Made by a program: the position numbers and the translations under genes. A stretch of 56,033 bases of DNA from Legionella santicrucis (GTDB taxonomy: Bacteria > Pseudomonadota > Gammaproteobacteria > Legionellales > Legionellaceae): contig NZ_LNYU01000030.1 of NCBI RefSeq assembly GCF_001468135.1, forward strand, positions 1 to 56,033, given 5' to 3'. Under the pieces are notes generated by a model, which saw only the letters and a list, made by a program, of their open reading frames with translations, was not told the origin of the DNA and searched no databases. The stretch's first letter is position 1; each line of letters begins with the position of its first letter. Positions 45,999 to 55,081 of this stretch are shown here, piece after piece.

Positions 45999-47228
45999 AT
46001 GAAAAAAAGGGTTGTAATAACCGGTATGGAGATAACTTCTTCCATAGGAACTGGGCTCAGCAAATTCTGGGAGGCCGCAAGTCAAGGACAGTGCGGAATA
46101 AAACGCATTCAATGCTATGATCCTGCGCTTTATCCAACCCAAATAGCAGGTGAAATAACTGACTTTTCATTAGAGAATCTTCCTGAATTGAATAAAAATA
46201 AACGCTACGTACGTGTGGCCCAATTTGCATTATATTGCACGTACAATGCACTATTACAATCGGGACTTACTGAGCATGAATTACGTAAGGCAGGAACATA
46301 CATAGGTACAGGAATGGGAGGCTATCCTGAATCAGAAACAAGTTATAAGATGTTTTTCGCCAATAACTGGAAAAAAATGCAGCCTTTAACTGTAATTAGA
46401 GGAATGCCAAATTCCGTTGCAAATTTTATTGCTATTGCGTTCGGTATCGGTGGGCCTAATTCTACAATTTCAAATGCGTGCGTTTCATCAGCTGATGCTA
46501 TAGGTGCCGCCTACCAACAAATTTCTCAAGGCATCATTTCTACGGCTATCTGTGGAGGAACCGAAGCACCTCTTTGGGAGTCCATGATGTCTGCATGGTG
46601 TAAACTCAAAGTAATGTCTATTAATAACGAGAATCCAACAAAAGCCTGTCGTCCATTTGATCTTAATCGCGAAGGAATGGTCATGGCAGAAGGAGCTGGA
46701 ATTTTAGTTCTTGAAGAATTAAGTCAAGCACAAGCCAGAGGAGCTCCCATTTTTGCAGAAATCATTGGATTTGGTGCCAGTTGTGATGCATTTCACATCA
46801 CTGCCCCTTCTTCTGAAGGACAGCAACGTGCAATTCACGCAGCCTTAGATGGCGCGAGAGTATCGCCTCTAGATATTCAATATATAAAAGCTCATGGCAC
46901 CGGAACTACCTTAAATGATGCAACTGAAACCCAAACCATTAAATCAATATTTGGGGAAAGAGCCTATGAGATTCCAATCACTGCGCAAAAAGCGATGATA
47001 GGTCATTCTATAGGTGCCTCTGGTGTCATGGAAATTATTTCTTCATGCTTGAGTCTGCAACATGATTTATTATTACCAACAATCAATTTAGAAACTCCAG
47101 ATCCTGTTTGTGATCTCGATTATGTTCCTCATCAAGCGCGTAAAAAATCTATTGATATAGCATTATCCAACCATTTTGCCTTTGGAGGTGCCAATGCTGC
47201 TTTAATTCTACGTAGGTATGTACGCTAA
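45999..47228 (+). CDS. Beta-ketoacyl-ACP synthase II-like protein (FabF-like)
   Basis: It has 409 residues of the thiolase fold. The catalytic Cys161 lies in NACVSSADAIG, and the two His residues lie in KAHGTGT and GHSIGASG. HFAFGGANAAL closes the sequence. It condenses acyl-ACP with malonyl-ACP. It stands alone, without ACP or reductase genes, so it is either a spare FabF or works on a special acyl chain. The ATG at 45999, with AGGA upstream, is preferred over the in-frame 45969 start. Confidence 0.9.
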   Translation: MKKRVVITGMEITSSIGTGLSKFWEAASQGQCGIKRIQCYDPALYPTQIAGEITDFSLENLPELNKNKRYVRVAQFALYCTYNALLQSGLTEHELRKAGTYIGTGMGGYPESETSYKMFFANNWKKMQPLTVIRGMPNSVANFIAIAFGIGGPNSTISNACVSSADAIGAAYQQISQGIISTAICGGTEAPLWESMMSAWCKLKVMSINNENPTKACRPFDLNREGMVMAEGAGILVLEELSQAQARGAPIFAEIIGFGASCDAFHITAPSSEGQQRAIHAALDGARVSPLDIQYIKAHGTGTTLNDATETQTIKSIFGERAYEIPITAQKAMIGHSIGASGVMEIISSCLSLQHDLLLPTINLETPDPVCDLDYVPHQARKKSIDIALSNHFAFGGANAALILRRYVR

Positions 47229-47624
47229 AAAACGCTGACGACAAATGCAGAATTGTTAGTACGAATAATTTTTGGGCAACCTGGATGAGGGGATTGATGT
47301 TTCGGAACCAACCTCGGTTTTCAAAAAACGCCACCCTTCACAAAAGCACTGTCTCTTGATCACATCCCTGACTATGCCTCGCCGGCTTATCCGCGGGGCC
47401 AGTATTTTAGCGTAGTGCTCTTGGGTTTTGCCAACAGGCGGCTGAACGTGTATAGAAGATTCCGTGCGAAAGCAGAGGCCTACTAAAGGTTATGCTATAA
47501 GATGAAATTTCCAGCAAGGTTTGTTGCTTTAGACCTCCCGCTTTTGCAGAAGGCGAGGTTTGGAAGAGCGTACTCTCAAGTTATAGAAGAGGATTCAGAC
47601 TCATACACACTTCCTTTGGGATAC
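47229..47624. other. Intergenic region with mobile-element relic
   Basis: This 396-base stretch has no credible ORF. It contains an IS50-type terminal sequence at 47348-47366 and an imperfect ACCTC...GAGGT hairpin near 47537-47562. The mixed composition suggests a decayed insertion site. Confidence 0.4.
47348..47366 (+). mobile_element. Solo IS50-type terminal inverted repeat relic
   Basis: ACTGTCTCTTGATCACATC is identical to the sequence at 55945-55963, which ends a recognisable IS50-like transposase gene, and it resembles the end of Tn5/IS50 (CTGTCTCTTGATCAGATC). Flanking DNA on the right does not match the other copy, and no transposase is present, so this looks like a leftover end. Confidence 0.6.
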
Positions 47625-48368
47625 TTAAAACATATAACTTAAACTAAATAACAATTCTGTAGTATATAAATGAGGCATGCCCGGGCCTTGATTAAGTGTA
47701 GCTCCATCACCTCCCAAATAATTTTTTCCCCAATCGGCAAATTCAGCACCTACACCTACTTGCCAATTAGGAGTTAACATCTTTTGAATACCTGCTCCTA
47801 GAGTATAAGAAAAAGCAACAACACTGCCGGTACTAAACCAATACGTAGGGTAAAGAACAGGATCTATTGTTGTAGAAGAATAATCATGAGAATGATTCCA
47901 ACCGACACCAAAACTTCCACTAAGATAAGGTTGTACGGTTTGAAACCCATTGGCAATAAGTTTACCCTTCATTTCTGCACGTACATGGCTTACCTTATAC
48001 CGATAGGTATAAACATTGGGAATGCCATTGACATTAACCACCCCCGAAAGATAAGCATCACTCGCTGCCGCAACACCAAGTCCTAATTGTCCAATGATAT
48101 TAGTTGCTCCAATAAAACGTTGTAACCCAAAAAAAATTTCGCCTGTACCTAAAAAATCAGATTCTGAGTCAGCAATATAATAGTTAAATAATGGTGCCGG
48201 AAAAGGATATAGGTATTGATCTTTCCCAGGGTCGGACCAAGCGGGCCCCCCACTTATCGTAATAATCGATGACCATACTTGAGGTACTACTGGAGCAAAT
48301 GGGTCTATAGCAAAAACATTCACCGCAAATAAAGCACAAAATACCAAGACTACTAGTTGTTTAAACAT
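47625..48368 (-). CDS. Outer-membrane beta-barrel protein
   Basis: It has 247 residues with a signal peptide (1-20) followed by alternating amphipathic strands typical of a small barrel: GSFGVGWNHSHDY, FSYTLGAGIQKML, QVGVGAEFADWG. It ends in an aromatic residue (SLSYMF), the usual signal for outer-membrane assembly. Closest in style to OmpW/opacity-type Legionella surface proteins. Ligand or function is not known. Upstream it adjoins the dispersed repeat. Confidence 0.8.
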   Translation of the reverse strand: MFKQLVVLVFCALFAVNVFAIDPFAPVVPQVWSSIITISGGPAWSDPGKDQYLYPFPAPLFNYYIADSESDFLGTGEIFFGLQRFIGATNIIGQLGLGVAAASDAYLSGVVNVNGIPNVYTYRYKVSHVRAEMKGKLIANGFQTVQPYLSGSFGVGWNHSHDYSSTTIDPVLYPTYWFSTGSVVAFSYTLGAGIQKMLTPNWQVGVGAEFADWGKNYLGGDGATLNQGPGMPHLYTTELLFSLSYMF

Positions 48369-48407
48369 ACCTATCCTTTTGATTTTTAACCATTAAATCC
48401 TAAGATC

Positions 48408-48494
48408 TGTTGACAGTTAGTTCCCACTGCCTACTCGCACACTTTATGCTCGACCTCCAGCTTGGCAAAGCCTAGTATTGGTTCAAATGGATTC
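48408..48494. repeat. Dispersed intergenic repeat, copy 1
   Basis: Segment A (48408-48449, TGTTGACA...CACACTTTATGC), segment B (48461-48475, CTTGGCAAAGCCTAG) and segment C (48477-48494, ATTGGTTCAAATGGATTC) each recur in the intergenic region near 52958-53058. A and B are in the same orientation, C is inverted. The surrounding 350-base gap up to lpxD has no ORF I can support. Confidence 0.55.
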
Positions 48495-48718
48495 ACATCG
48501 CTTGAATCATGCGCATAAGGCGCAGGATGTAGGAAGAGAGAAATAAATCATCAACAGTCCCTAATGCAATCCGATTAATTTTATACAATATTTGGGCTCG
48601 ATTTTCTATACTTCACTTATTCTACAGTAAACTCAAAGAGATAAAATCAAGTCGTCTAAACCGTGGCATTGAAGGTATCTTGGGTATATAATCAGCTATT
48701 TTACAAAAAGGCCAACAA

Positions 48719-49771
48719 ATGAGTTATTCACTATCTGATATAGCAAATAAGGTGCAAGGGATAGTCATTGGGGATGACTCGATAAGAATTTCTTTCCTAT
48801 CACCTATCGATGAAATTGCTCCTGGAAGCTTGGTATTTGCTGATAGTATTGAAAATGTAAAAAAAGCAGAAGCATCACAAGCAGCTGCTATACTTGTAAA
48901 CCAGCAGGTTTCGATTTCTTGTAAACCCTTAATCCAAGTAAAACATCCATTCAATGCATTTATAGCTTTAATACGACAATTTAATCCTCCCCAAAAAATC
49001 ATTCCGAATATTCATCCTTCTGCCGTTATTGGAGAGGGAGTACAATTAGGAAATGAAATATTTATAGGTCCTTATGTAGTGATTGAAGCTGGAAGCATTA
49101 TAGGAAATCACTGTGTATTGAAAAGTCACATTCATATTGGGCATGAGGTAATCCTAGGTGACCACAGTACCATCCATCCCCATGTGACTATCTATGATAA
49201 GTGTCAAATTGGATCCAGAGTAACCATTCATGCCTCTACTGTTATCGGTTCTGATGGTTTTGGTTATACCTTTATTGATGGCAAACACCAAAAAGTCCCT
49301 CATGTCGGACGTGTGATTATTGAAGATGATGTAGAAATAGGTGCAAATACAGCTATAGATCGTGCAACAATAGGTTCAACCATGATTGGTGAAGGAACTA
49401 AAATTGATAACCTAGTCCAAGTAGCTCATTCGGTTAAGTTAGGGAAACACAATATTCTTTGCGGATTTACGGGTATTGCTGGGAGCACCACCTCTGGCAA
49501 TAATGTTATTTTTGCTGCGAATGTTGGCGTCAGTGACCATGTACGCATTGACGATGGTGTAGTATTAGGAGCACGAACAGGCGTACCACCAAATAAGCAT
49601 CTGAAAGAAGGAAATATTTATTTAGGAAATCCTGCTCGCCCCAAAGATCTTGCTATTCAACATGAACTTGGTGTCAATCGAATCCCCTCGATGCGTAAAA
49701 ATATTAAGGCGCTTGCAGAACAAATTGAGTTGTTGAAAAAGCAAATATTAGCCAAAGAAGAGGCAGAGTAA
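48719..49771 (+). CDS. lpxD: UDP-3-O-acylglucosamine N-acyltransferase
   Basis: It adds the second hydroxyacyl chain in lipid A synthesis. It has 350 residues: an N-terminal uridine-binding domain and a left-handed beta-helix of hexapeptide repeats (I/V-G-x-x-x-x pattern), with catalytic His237 in [11 protein letters not shown], and a C-terminal helix. It is not next to lpxA or fabZ, its usual partners, so it may be a second LpxD, which Legionella is known to have. The polA start lies two bases after its stop. Confidence 0.92.
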   Translation: MSYSLSDIANKVQGIVIGDDSIRISFLSPIDEIAPGSLVFADSIENVKKAEASQAAAILVNQQVSISCKPLIQVKHPFNAFIALIRQFNPPQKIIPNIHPSAVIGEGVQLGNEIFIGPYVVIEAGSIIGNHCVLKSHIHIGHEVILGDHSTIHPHVTIYDKCQIGSRVTIHASTVIGSDGFGYTFIDGKHQKVPHVGRVIIEDDVEIGANTAIDRATIGSTMIGEGTKIDNLVQVAHSVKLGKHNILCGFTGIAGSTTSGNNVIFAANVGVSDHVRIDDGVVLGARTGVPPNKHLKEGNIYLGNPARPKDLAIQHELGVNRIPSMRKNIKALAEQIELLKKQILAKEEAE

Positions 49772-49773
49772 CT

Positions 49774-52458
49774 ATGACACCCGCCCCATTAATTCTCATT
49801 GATGGTTCATCCTATTTTTTCCGCGCATTTCATGCGCTCCCGCCTTTGACCAATTCAAAGGGGCAACCTACAGGAGCAATCTATGGGGTAGCCAATATGA
49901 TTAAAAAGCTCATTAAAGATTATCAGCCTGAAGAATTGGCCGTAGTCTTTGATGCAAAAGGAAAAACATTCAGAGATGAGTGGTATCCTGAGTACAAAGC
50001 ACATAGACCCCCTATGCCCCAAGAGCTTAGCTCACAATTTGCCCCCTTAATCGAATTATTAGGAGCGATGGGAATTCCCATTCTTATTATTGAAGGAGTG
50101 GAAGCAGACGATGTAATCGGCACTTTAGCAACTCAAGCTACTGAACAAGGCATACCCGTTGTTATTTCTACGGGCGATAAAGATATGGCACAACTTGTCA
50201 ACGAACATATTTCATTAATTAACACCATGAATAACTCGGCCATGGGCATTGAAGGGGTCAAAGAAAAATTTGGTGTCACGCCCAATCAAGTTATTGATTA
50301 TTTAACTCTCATTGGGGATAGTGTCGATAATGTTCCAGGAGTAACTAAATGCGGCCCTAAAACAGCAGTTAAATGGCTCACAGAGTATCAAACCCTTGAC
50401 AATCTAATCAATAATGCGAATCAAATCGGCGGTAAAATCGGAGACTATTTACGTGAGAGTATACCCCAGCTCCCTCTATCTAAAAAATTAGTGACTATTA
50501 AAACAGATGTAAGTTTACCCTTGGGCTGGGGTGAATTGAAGCCTAATGCTATGAATAAAGAACGTTTAATTGCATTAGTCCGAGAATTAGAGTTCAAAAA
50601 CTGGCTAAAAGAACTTTTAAGTGAAGAACCGCAATACGACGACAACACCAAAACAGTACAAGTGGTATTTGAATTAATCACAACCAATCAACAATTAAGC
50701 CATTGGTTAAACCAGTTAGAACAATGTGATGCATTTTGCATTGATACAGAGACAACAAGCCTTGATATTATGATGGCAGAGATTGTTGGAGTTTCCTTAG
50801 CAATCGAAGAAGGTAAAGCGGCGTATATTCCATTTACTCACACTGATGGTAGCTCTCAATTACTCCGTGAAGAAGTATTAACCGCTTTAAAGCCTATTTT
50901 GGAAAACCCTGCAATTAAAAAAATCGGTCAAAATCTTAAATACGACTATTCCGTTTTGAAAAATCATGACATTACATTAAAAGGGATTAATTACGATACC
51001 ATGTTAGAGTCCTATGTACTCAACAGCGGTTCAGGCCGTCATGATATGGACTCCCTTGCTTTAAAATATTTAGGACATAAAACTATAAGTTATGAAGAAA
51101 TTGCGGGTAAAGGAGTGAAGCAGCTTCGTTTTGACCAGATTCCTGTAGATAAGGCTGGTGCTTATGCTGCAGAGGACGCCGATATTACGCTACAACTACA
51201 TCATAAACTCTATCCGTTGATTCCAGAGTCAGTACAAAATGTTTATGACAATATTGAAATGCCATTAGTAACTGTACTTGCAGATATGGAGCGAATTGGA
51301 GTTCTTATAGATTCTATAACCCTAAAGCAACATGGAGAGCGCTTAAAAGAACGCATAAGAACGTTAGAAGAAGAGGCTTTGCATCTAGCAGGGAAGTCCT
51401 TTAATTTAAACTCACCCAAGCAATTACAAGAAATTCTTTTTGATTCACATAAATTGCCTATCATTGCAAAAACACCTACTGGACAGCCATCAACAGCAGA
51501 ATCCGTGTTGCAAGAATTAGCCTATGATTATCGTCTTGCCGCTGTAATTCTTGAGTATCGGAGTTTAACTAAATTAGTTTCTACATACATTGATGCCTTA
51601 CCTAAAAAAATTAACCCAAAAACAAATAGAGTGCATACCTCCTATAACCAGGCGGTTACCGCCACAGGCAGACTTTCCTCGAGCGAACCCAACTTGCAAA
51701 ACATTCCTATACGCAGTGAAGAAGGAAGACTAATTCGCACCGCATTCATAGCACCTAAAGATAATCTTATTCTTGCTGCAGACTACTCCCAAATTGAATT
51801 ACGGATCATGGCACATTTGTCACAAGACGAGAATCTGCTCAAAGCATTTGCTAAAGGTTGGGATGTTCATGCAGCAACTGCTAGCGAAATTTTTCAAATA
51901 CCCTTAGAGGAAATAAATAATGAGCAACGTCGCCGAGCCAAGGCAATCAATTTTGGCTTGATTTATGGAATGTCTTCTTTTGGTTTAGCGAAGCAAATTG
52001 GGGTGGAGCGCCAAGATGCACAATATTATATTGACACCTATTTTCAGCGCTATCCTAAGGTGCTGGAATATATGAATCGCACCCGTCAACAAGCACATCA
52101 CCAAGGTTATGTAGAAACGTTATTTGGCAGGCGTTTGTATTTACCCGAAATCAATGCACGTAATTTAATGCGACAAAAAGCTGCAGAACGAACTGCTATT
52201 AATGCTCCCATGCAAGGAACTGCAGCAGATATCATAAAAAATGCAATGATTTGTATTGCAAAATGGCAAAACGCTTATGAAAAGCCTCCAGCAAGAATGA
52301 TCATGCAGGTACATGATGAATTGGTTTTTGAAGTAAACAAAAATGAAGTTGAATCAAGTAAAGAAGTAATCCGTGAATTGATGGAGCACACCGTCACTCT
52401 TTCTGTTCCACTTGTAGTCTCTATTGGTACAGGTGTCAACTGGGATGCCGCTCATTAG
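49774..52458 (+). CDS. polA: DNA polymerase I
   Basis: It has 894 residues: an N-terminal 5'-3' exonuclease domain (DGSSYFFRAFHALP, EGVEADDVIGTLA), a 3'-5' proofreading domain with an intact DxE site (CIDTETTSLD), and a polymerase domain with ADYSQIELRIMAHLS, O-helix RRRAKAINFGLIYG and QVHDELVFEV. It fills gaps and removes RNA primers. It sits two bases after lpxD, an odd pairing with no metabolic link but probably a shared transcript. Confidence 0.96.
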   Translation: MTPAPLILIDGSSYFFRAFHALPPLTNSKGQPTGAIYGVANMIKKLIKDYQPEELAVVFDAKGKTFRDEWYPEYKAHRPPMPQELSSQFAPLIELLGAMGIPILIIEGVEADDVIGTLATQATEQGIPVVISTGDKDMAQLVNEHISLINTMNNSAMGIEGVKEKFGVTPNQVIDYLTLIGDSVDNVPGVTKCGPKTAVKWLTEYQTLDNLINNANQIGGKIGDYLRESIPQLPLSKKLVTIKTDVSLPLGWGELKPNAMNKERLIALVRELEFKNWLKELLSEEPQYDDNTKTVQVVFELITTNQQLSHWLNQLEQCDAFCIDTETTSLDIMMAEIVGVSLAIEEGKAAYIPFTHTDGSSQLLREEVLTALKPILENPAIKKIGQNLKYDYSVLKNHDITLKGINYDTMLESYVLNSGSGRHDMDSLALKYLGHKTISYEEIAGKGVKQLRFDQIPVDKAGAYAAEDADITLQLHHKLYPLIPESVQNVYDNIEMPLVTVLADMERIGVLIDSITLKQHGERLKERIRTLEEEALHLAGKSFNLNSPKQLQEILFDSHKLPIIAKTPTGQPSTAESVLQELAYDYRLAAVILEYRSLTKLVSTYIDALPKKINPKTNRVHTSYNQAVTATGRLSSSEPNLQNIPIRSEEGRLIRTAFIAPKDNLILAADYSQIELRIMAHLSQDENLLKAFAKGWDVHAATASEIFQIPLEEINNEQRRRAKAINFGLIYGMSSFGLAKQIGVERQDAQYYIDTYFQRYPKVLEYMNRTRQQAHHQGYVETLFGRRLYLPEINARNLMRQKAAERTAINAPMQGTAADIIKNAMICIAKWQNAYEKPPARMIMQVHDELVFEVNKNEVESSKEVIRELMEHTVTLSVPLVVSIGTGVNWDAAH

Positions 52459-52484
52459 ATCCATGCCCATCTCAATGGGCTCTC

Positions 52485-52892
52485 TTATGTGTGCTGAGTT
52501 GCCCAATAAATATTTAATGCATCACCGTATTCAAGAGGTTTAATAATTTGACCTCTAACATTTAAGTCTTTGGTTGCAAGTTTATCTTTTGTAGTATAAG
52601 CATTGGTTACAATAAATACCTCTATAAAAGTTAATGAGGGCTCCTGACGGATTATCTTAAGCAAATCGATCCCATTTACTTTGGGAATATTAATATCGAG
52701 AAGAATCACTTTAGGGTGTATTTTTTTTTCTCCTTCACGACCAAATAATTTATTTAATGCTTCCTGCCCGTTAGAAGCAATTTCAATAGCACAGGATTCT
52801 TTAACTTTTTTAAATAGCCGTTGTGCACCCTGGACATCAACAATATCATCCTCCACATATAAAATATCGACTGTGTTTTCTTGGGGGTTCAT
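52485..52892 (-). CDS. Receiver-only response regulator (Rcp1-like)
   Basis: It has 135 residues of a single receiver domain: VEDDIVDVQGAQ near the N-terminus, phospho-Asp in LLDINIPKVNG, Thr in FIVTNAY and the Lys in IIKPLEYG. There is no output domain. Start at the second ATG (52892), since AGGAGG abuts the first ATG (52898) and lies six bases before the second. It is close in sequence to the next regulator, which is divergent. No histidine kinase is adjacent, so its partner is encoded elsewhere. Confidence 0.88.
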   Translation of the reverse strand: MNPQENTVDILYVEDDIVDVQGAQRLFKKVKESCAIEIASNGQEALNKLFGREGEKKIHPKVILLDINIPKVNGIDLLKIIRQEPSLTFIEVFIVTNAYTTKDKLATKDLNVRGQIIKPLEYGDALNIYWATQHT

Positions 52893-52957
52893 AATCATCC
52901 TCCTGTTGTACTTTTCCCATACTCACATTGCCCCTAAGCCTAGTAGAATTTAAGTTT

Positions 52958-53058
52958 TGTTGACAATTCATTCTTCTCCCTACGTTCCACACTTTATGCG
53001 TTGGATCTATGACGAGGAGAATCTATTTGAACCAACATTAAGGTCCTGGCAAAGCTAG
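52958..53058. repeat. Dispersed intergenic repeat, copy 2
   Basis: Segment A (52958-52999), inverted segment C (53019-53036, GAATCTATTTGAACCAAC) and segment B (53046-53058, CTGGCAAAGCTAG) match the copy at 48408-48494. It lies in the 342-base gap between two divergent receiver genes. The rest of that gap is AT-rich and should contain their promoters. Confidence 0.55.
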
Positions 53059-53234
53059 AGGTTGCACCTAGAGCGCGACATGTAGACATTGGGAACCAAT
53101 TGTTAACAAATCCTAAAAATATCTAAAAATCTGAATCACTAAAAGACTCTTCTTTTAATTATAGTATTGCTTACATCCGCAATGATGATTTATTGCCTAT
53201 AATTATATATAAATATGAAACTGAGGGACTAACT

Positions 53235-53684
53235 ATGTTTCAATTTGATCAATCTATCAACTTAATGCTAGTAGATGATGATGAAGTTGATATTCAAGAC
53301 ATACAAAGAACATTTCAAAAAAATAACATCAATAATCCACTTCACATTGCCACGAATGGATTAGATGCATTAAATATGTTATTGGGAAAATCAGGGGAAC
53401 AAAAACTACATCCCACACCTAGAATCATAATTTTAGATATCAATATGCCTAAAATGAATGGTATAGAATTTATGAAAACCATCCGCTCAAATAATAAATT
53501 AAAATCATTACTGATTTTTATTCTTACTACGTCGAATAATGAACAGGATAAAATAGATGCATATAATTTAAATGTTGCCGGATATATCATAAAACCGTTC
53601 CAGTTTTCTGATTTTAAAGAAGTAGTGGACGCCTTACATCACTATTGGAATCTCCTGGAATTTCCACACGACAATTTTAATTGA
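53235..53684 (+). CDS. Receiver-only response regulator (Rcp1-like), paralogue of the divergent gene
   Basis: It has 149 residues: VDDDEVDIQDIQ, phospho-Asp in ILDINMPKMNG, Thr in FILTTS and Lys in YIIKPFQ. It shares many positions with the divergent regulator, including the NGxxALNxLxG stretch, LDIN, and LNVxG before IIKP. The start is ATG 53235 with GAGG eight bases before it; the frame is also open from 53193. The final ~10 residues after the fold are polar. A partner kinase is not in the window. Confidence 0.88.
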   Translation: MFQFDQSINLMLVDDDEVDIQDIQRTFQKNNINNPLHIATNGLDALNMLLGKSGEQKLHPTPRIIILDINMPKMNGIEFMKTIRSNNKLKSLLIFILTTSNNEQDKIDAYNLNVAGYIIKPFQFSDFKEVVDALHHYWNLLEFPHDNFN

Positions 53685-53692
53685 AACATCGC

Positions 53693-53728
53693 TTCGATAT
53701 AAAAGATAAAGTAATTTTTTATATCGAA
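53693..53728 (+). terminator. 12-bp hairpin after the second receiver gene
   Basis: TTCGATATAAAA (53693-53704) pairs perfectly with TTTTATATCGAA (53717-53728). It starts nine bases after the stop codon. It is A/U-rich and followed by CCACTTTTATTT, so termination strength is moderate. Confidence 0.5.
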
Positions 53729-54128
53729 CCACTTTTATTTGGAATTGGATTCATATAAATGTTACGAGTATTTATGCAAAACAATGCATCGTAGCTCAAG
53801 TCTTAGAAAAGACTGTTAAGGAATTTATGTGAATGTCAAGCGACGCTATTGAGTTTTGGCACCAATACAAACTGGAACACTTATCCAGAGATGAGTTGAT
53901 ACGCAACACTCAACTTATGGTTCTGGCTTCGTTGCCAGAACCATATCTCTTATTACCTCTTGCAGATTACAAGCTATAAATGCTTCTGAGGCATTTTCTC
54001 AGATTTTAACTGCTTATTTTTACGGTCTACAATCTTTGATTTTTGCCAATCCCCCTGACCTATTACAATAAATAGTTACAGGTTCTACTTTGTTTCAACA
54101 TAGGATCAAGTAAATCTAATATCGTACT
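53729..54128. other. Intergenic region with two further hairpins
   Basis: ATGGTTCTGGC (53917-53927) and GCCAGAACCAT (53934-53944) pair perfectly around TTCGTT. Near 53979-53998 an AAATGC/GCATTT hairpin is followed by TTCTC. No protein-coding frame is supported. A short RNA ending at one of these hairpins is possible, but I see no clear promoter. Confidence 0.45.
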
Positions 54129-54890
54129 CTAGTTAGTACTGCTAAAACTTGGTCCTTCATTTTCCAAACCTTTATCTGGTTCTGGCTTAGGCGATGACTG
54201 CTGATCCAGTTTTGTTCCATCAACGTCATCAACGCTCGATTTCACTGACTGTGTAGGAGTGACATCACTACTTTTTGGTGAGTCCATTGCAATATTACTT
54301 ACTGTTTTAGTAGCATCTTTCACGAGGCCGACAGCCTTCTTATTTATTTGGTCGCCGATATCACCAACCTTATTTTGAATAGATGAGAGCGCATCCGAAA
54401 TGGGTTTTAGACTTTCAGAATTTTTCAACTCATCCCATTTTTCATTTGCCCCCTTTATAGCTGCTTCTTTTAGCCTATCTTTTGCCTCGCCTAGCTCCCC
54501 CTTCAACTCACCTAAAGCCTTCCCCAATTCTGTTTCGGCGAATTTATCACCAAGCTTTTTTACGCCACTTTTAAATGCAGCGGTAACATCATCATTAATA
54601 TCTTCAACCATCTTCGACAATTCATCGATAAGCTTTATCCTTGGGTCTTGACTGCCTGAATCAATTCCTTTTTTCTTATCATCTTTCTTTCCACTTGTAT
54701 CCGCACCTTGATTCTGATTTTGATTCTGCTGTTGATTCGCACCAGACGTAGGTGCATTTGTTGATGGAACAGTGATCTCATCAGGTTTTGGCGGAGCAAC
54801 CGTATCTGTTTTTGGTGTTGTGTCTGTTTTTGGCGTTGTATCTGTTTTTGGCGGCTCTTTGCTTATTGATTTATCTTCACTTTCATTCAT
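54129..54890 (-). CDS. Disordered, low-complexity protein; effector-like
   Basis: It has 253 residues. The N-terminus is Pro/Thr/Lys-rich with a threefold TPKTDT repeat, then a Gln/Asn-rich stretch (~53-62). The middle (85-200) is amphipathic helix-forming, with ELGKALGELKGELGEAKDRL like coiled-coil or apolipoprotein sequence. The C-terminus is Ser/Pro/Glu-rich, ending SFSSTN, with acidic residues like many Dot/Icm signals. No known domain. The start is ATG 54890 with GAGG upstream. Effector status is inferred from composition only. Confidence 0.68.
   Translation of the reverse strand: MNESEDKSISKEPPKTDTTPKTDTTPKTDTVAPPKPDEITVPSTNAPTSGANQQQNQNQNQGADTSGKKDDKKKGIDSGSQDPRIKLIDELSKMVEDINDDVTAAFKSGVKKLGDKFAETELGKALGELKGELGEAKDRLKEAAIKGANEKWDELKNSESLKPISDALSSIQNKVGDIGDQINKKAVGLVKDATKTVSNIAMDSPKSSDVTPTQSVKSSVDDVDGTKLDQQSSPKPEPDKGLENEGPSFSSTN
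54802..54855 (-). repeat. Three tandem 18-bp units in the low-complexity gene
   Basis: The units start at 54802, 54820 and 54838 and differ by a few bases. They encode the repeated Thr-Pro-Lys-Thr-Asp-Thr segment, so copy number changes would keep the frame. Confidence 0.75.
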
Positions 54891-55081
54891 ATATTAAACC
54901 TCAGTAATCTACCCCTATTATCTTTAAAGATAGCACATCATCAAATGCAATGCTCTAGAAACAATGCTAGCATACGCTTTATTGTGTACTATAATCTTAT
55001 CAAGAATTATTTTTGACAAATTATGCATGAAATAAATTTACACTAAATTTTCAAAATAAATACAAAAAAAATGGATTACTC

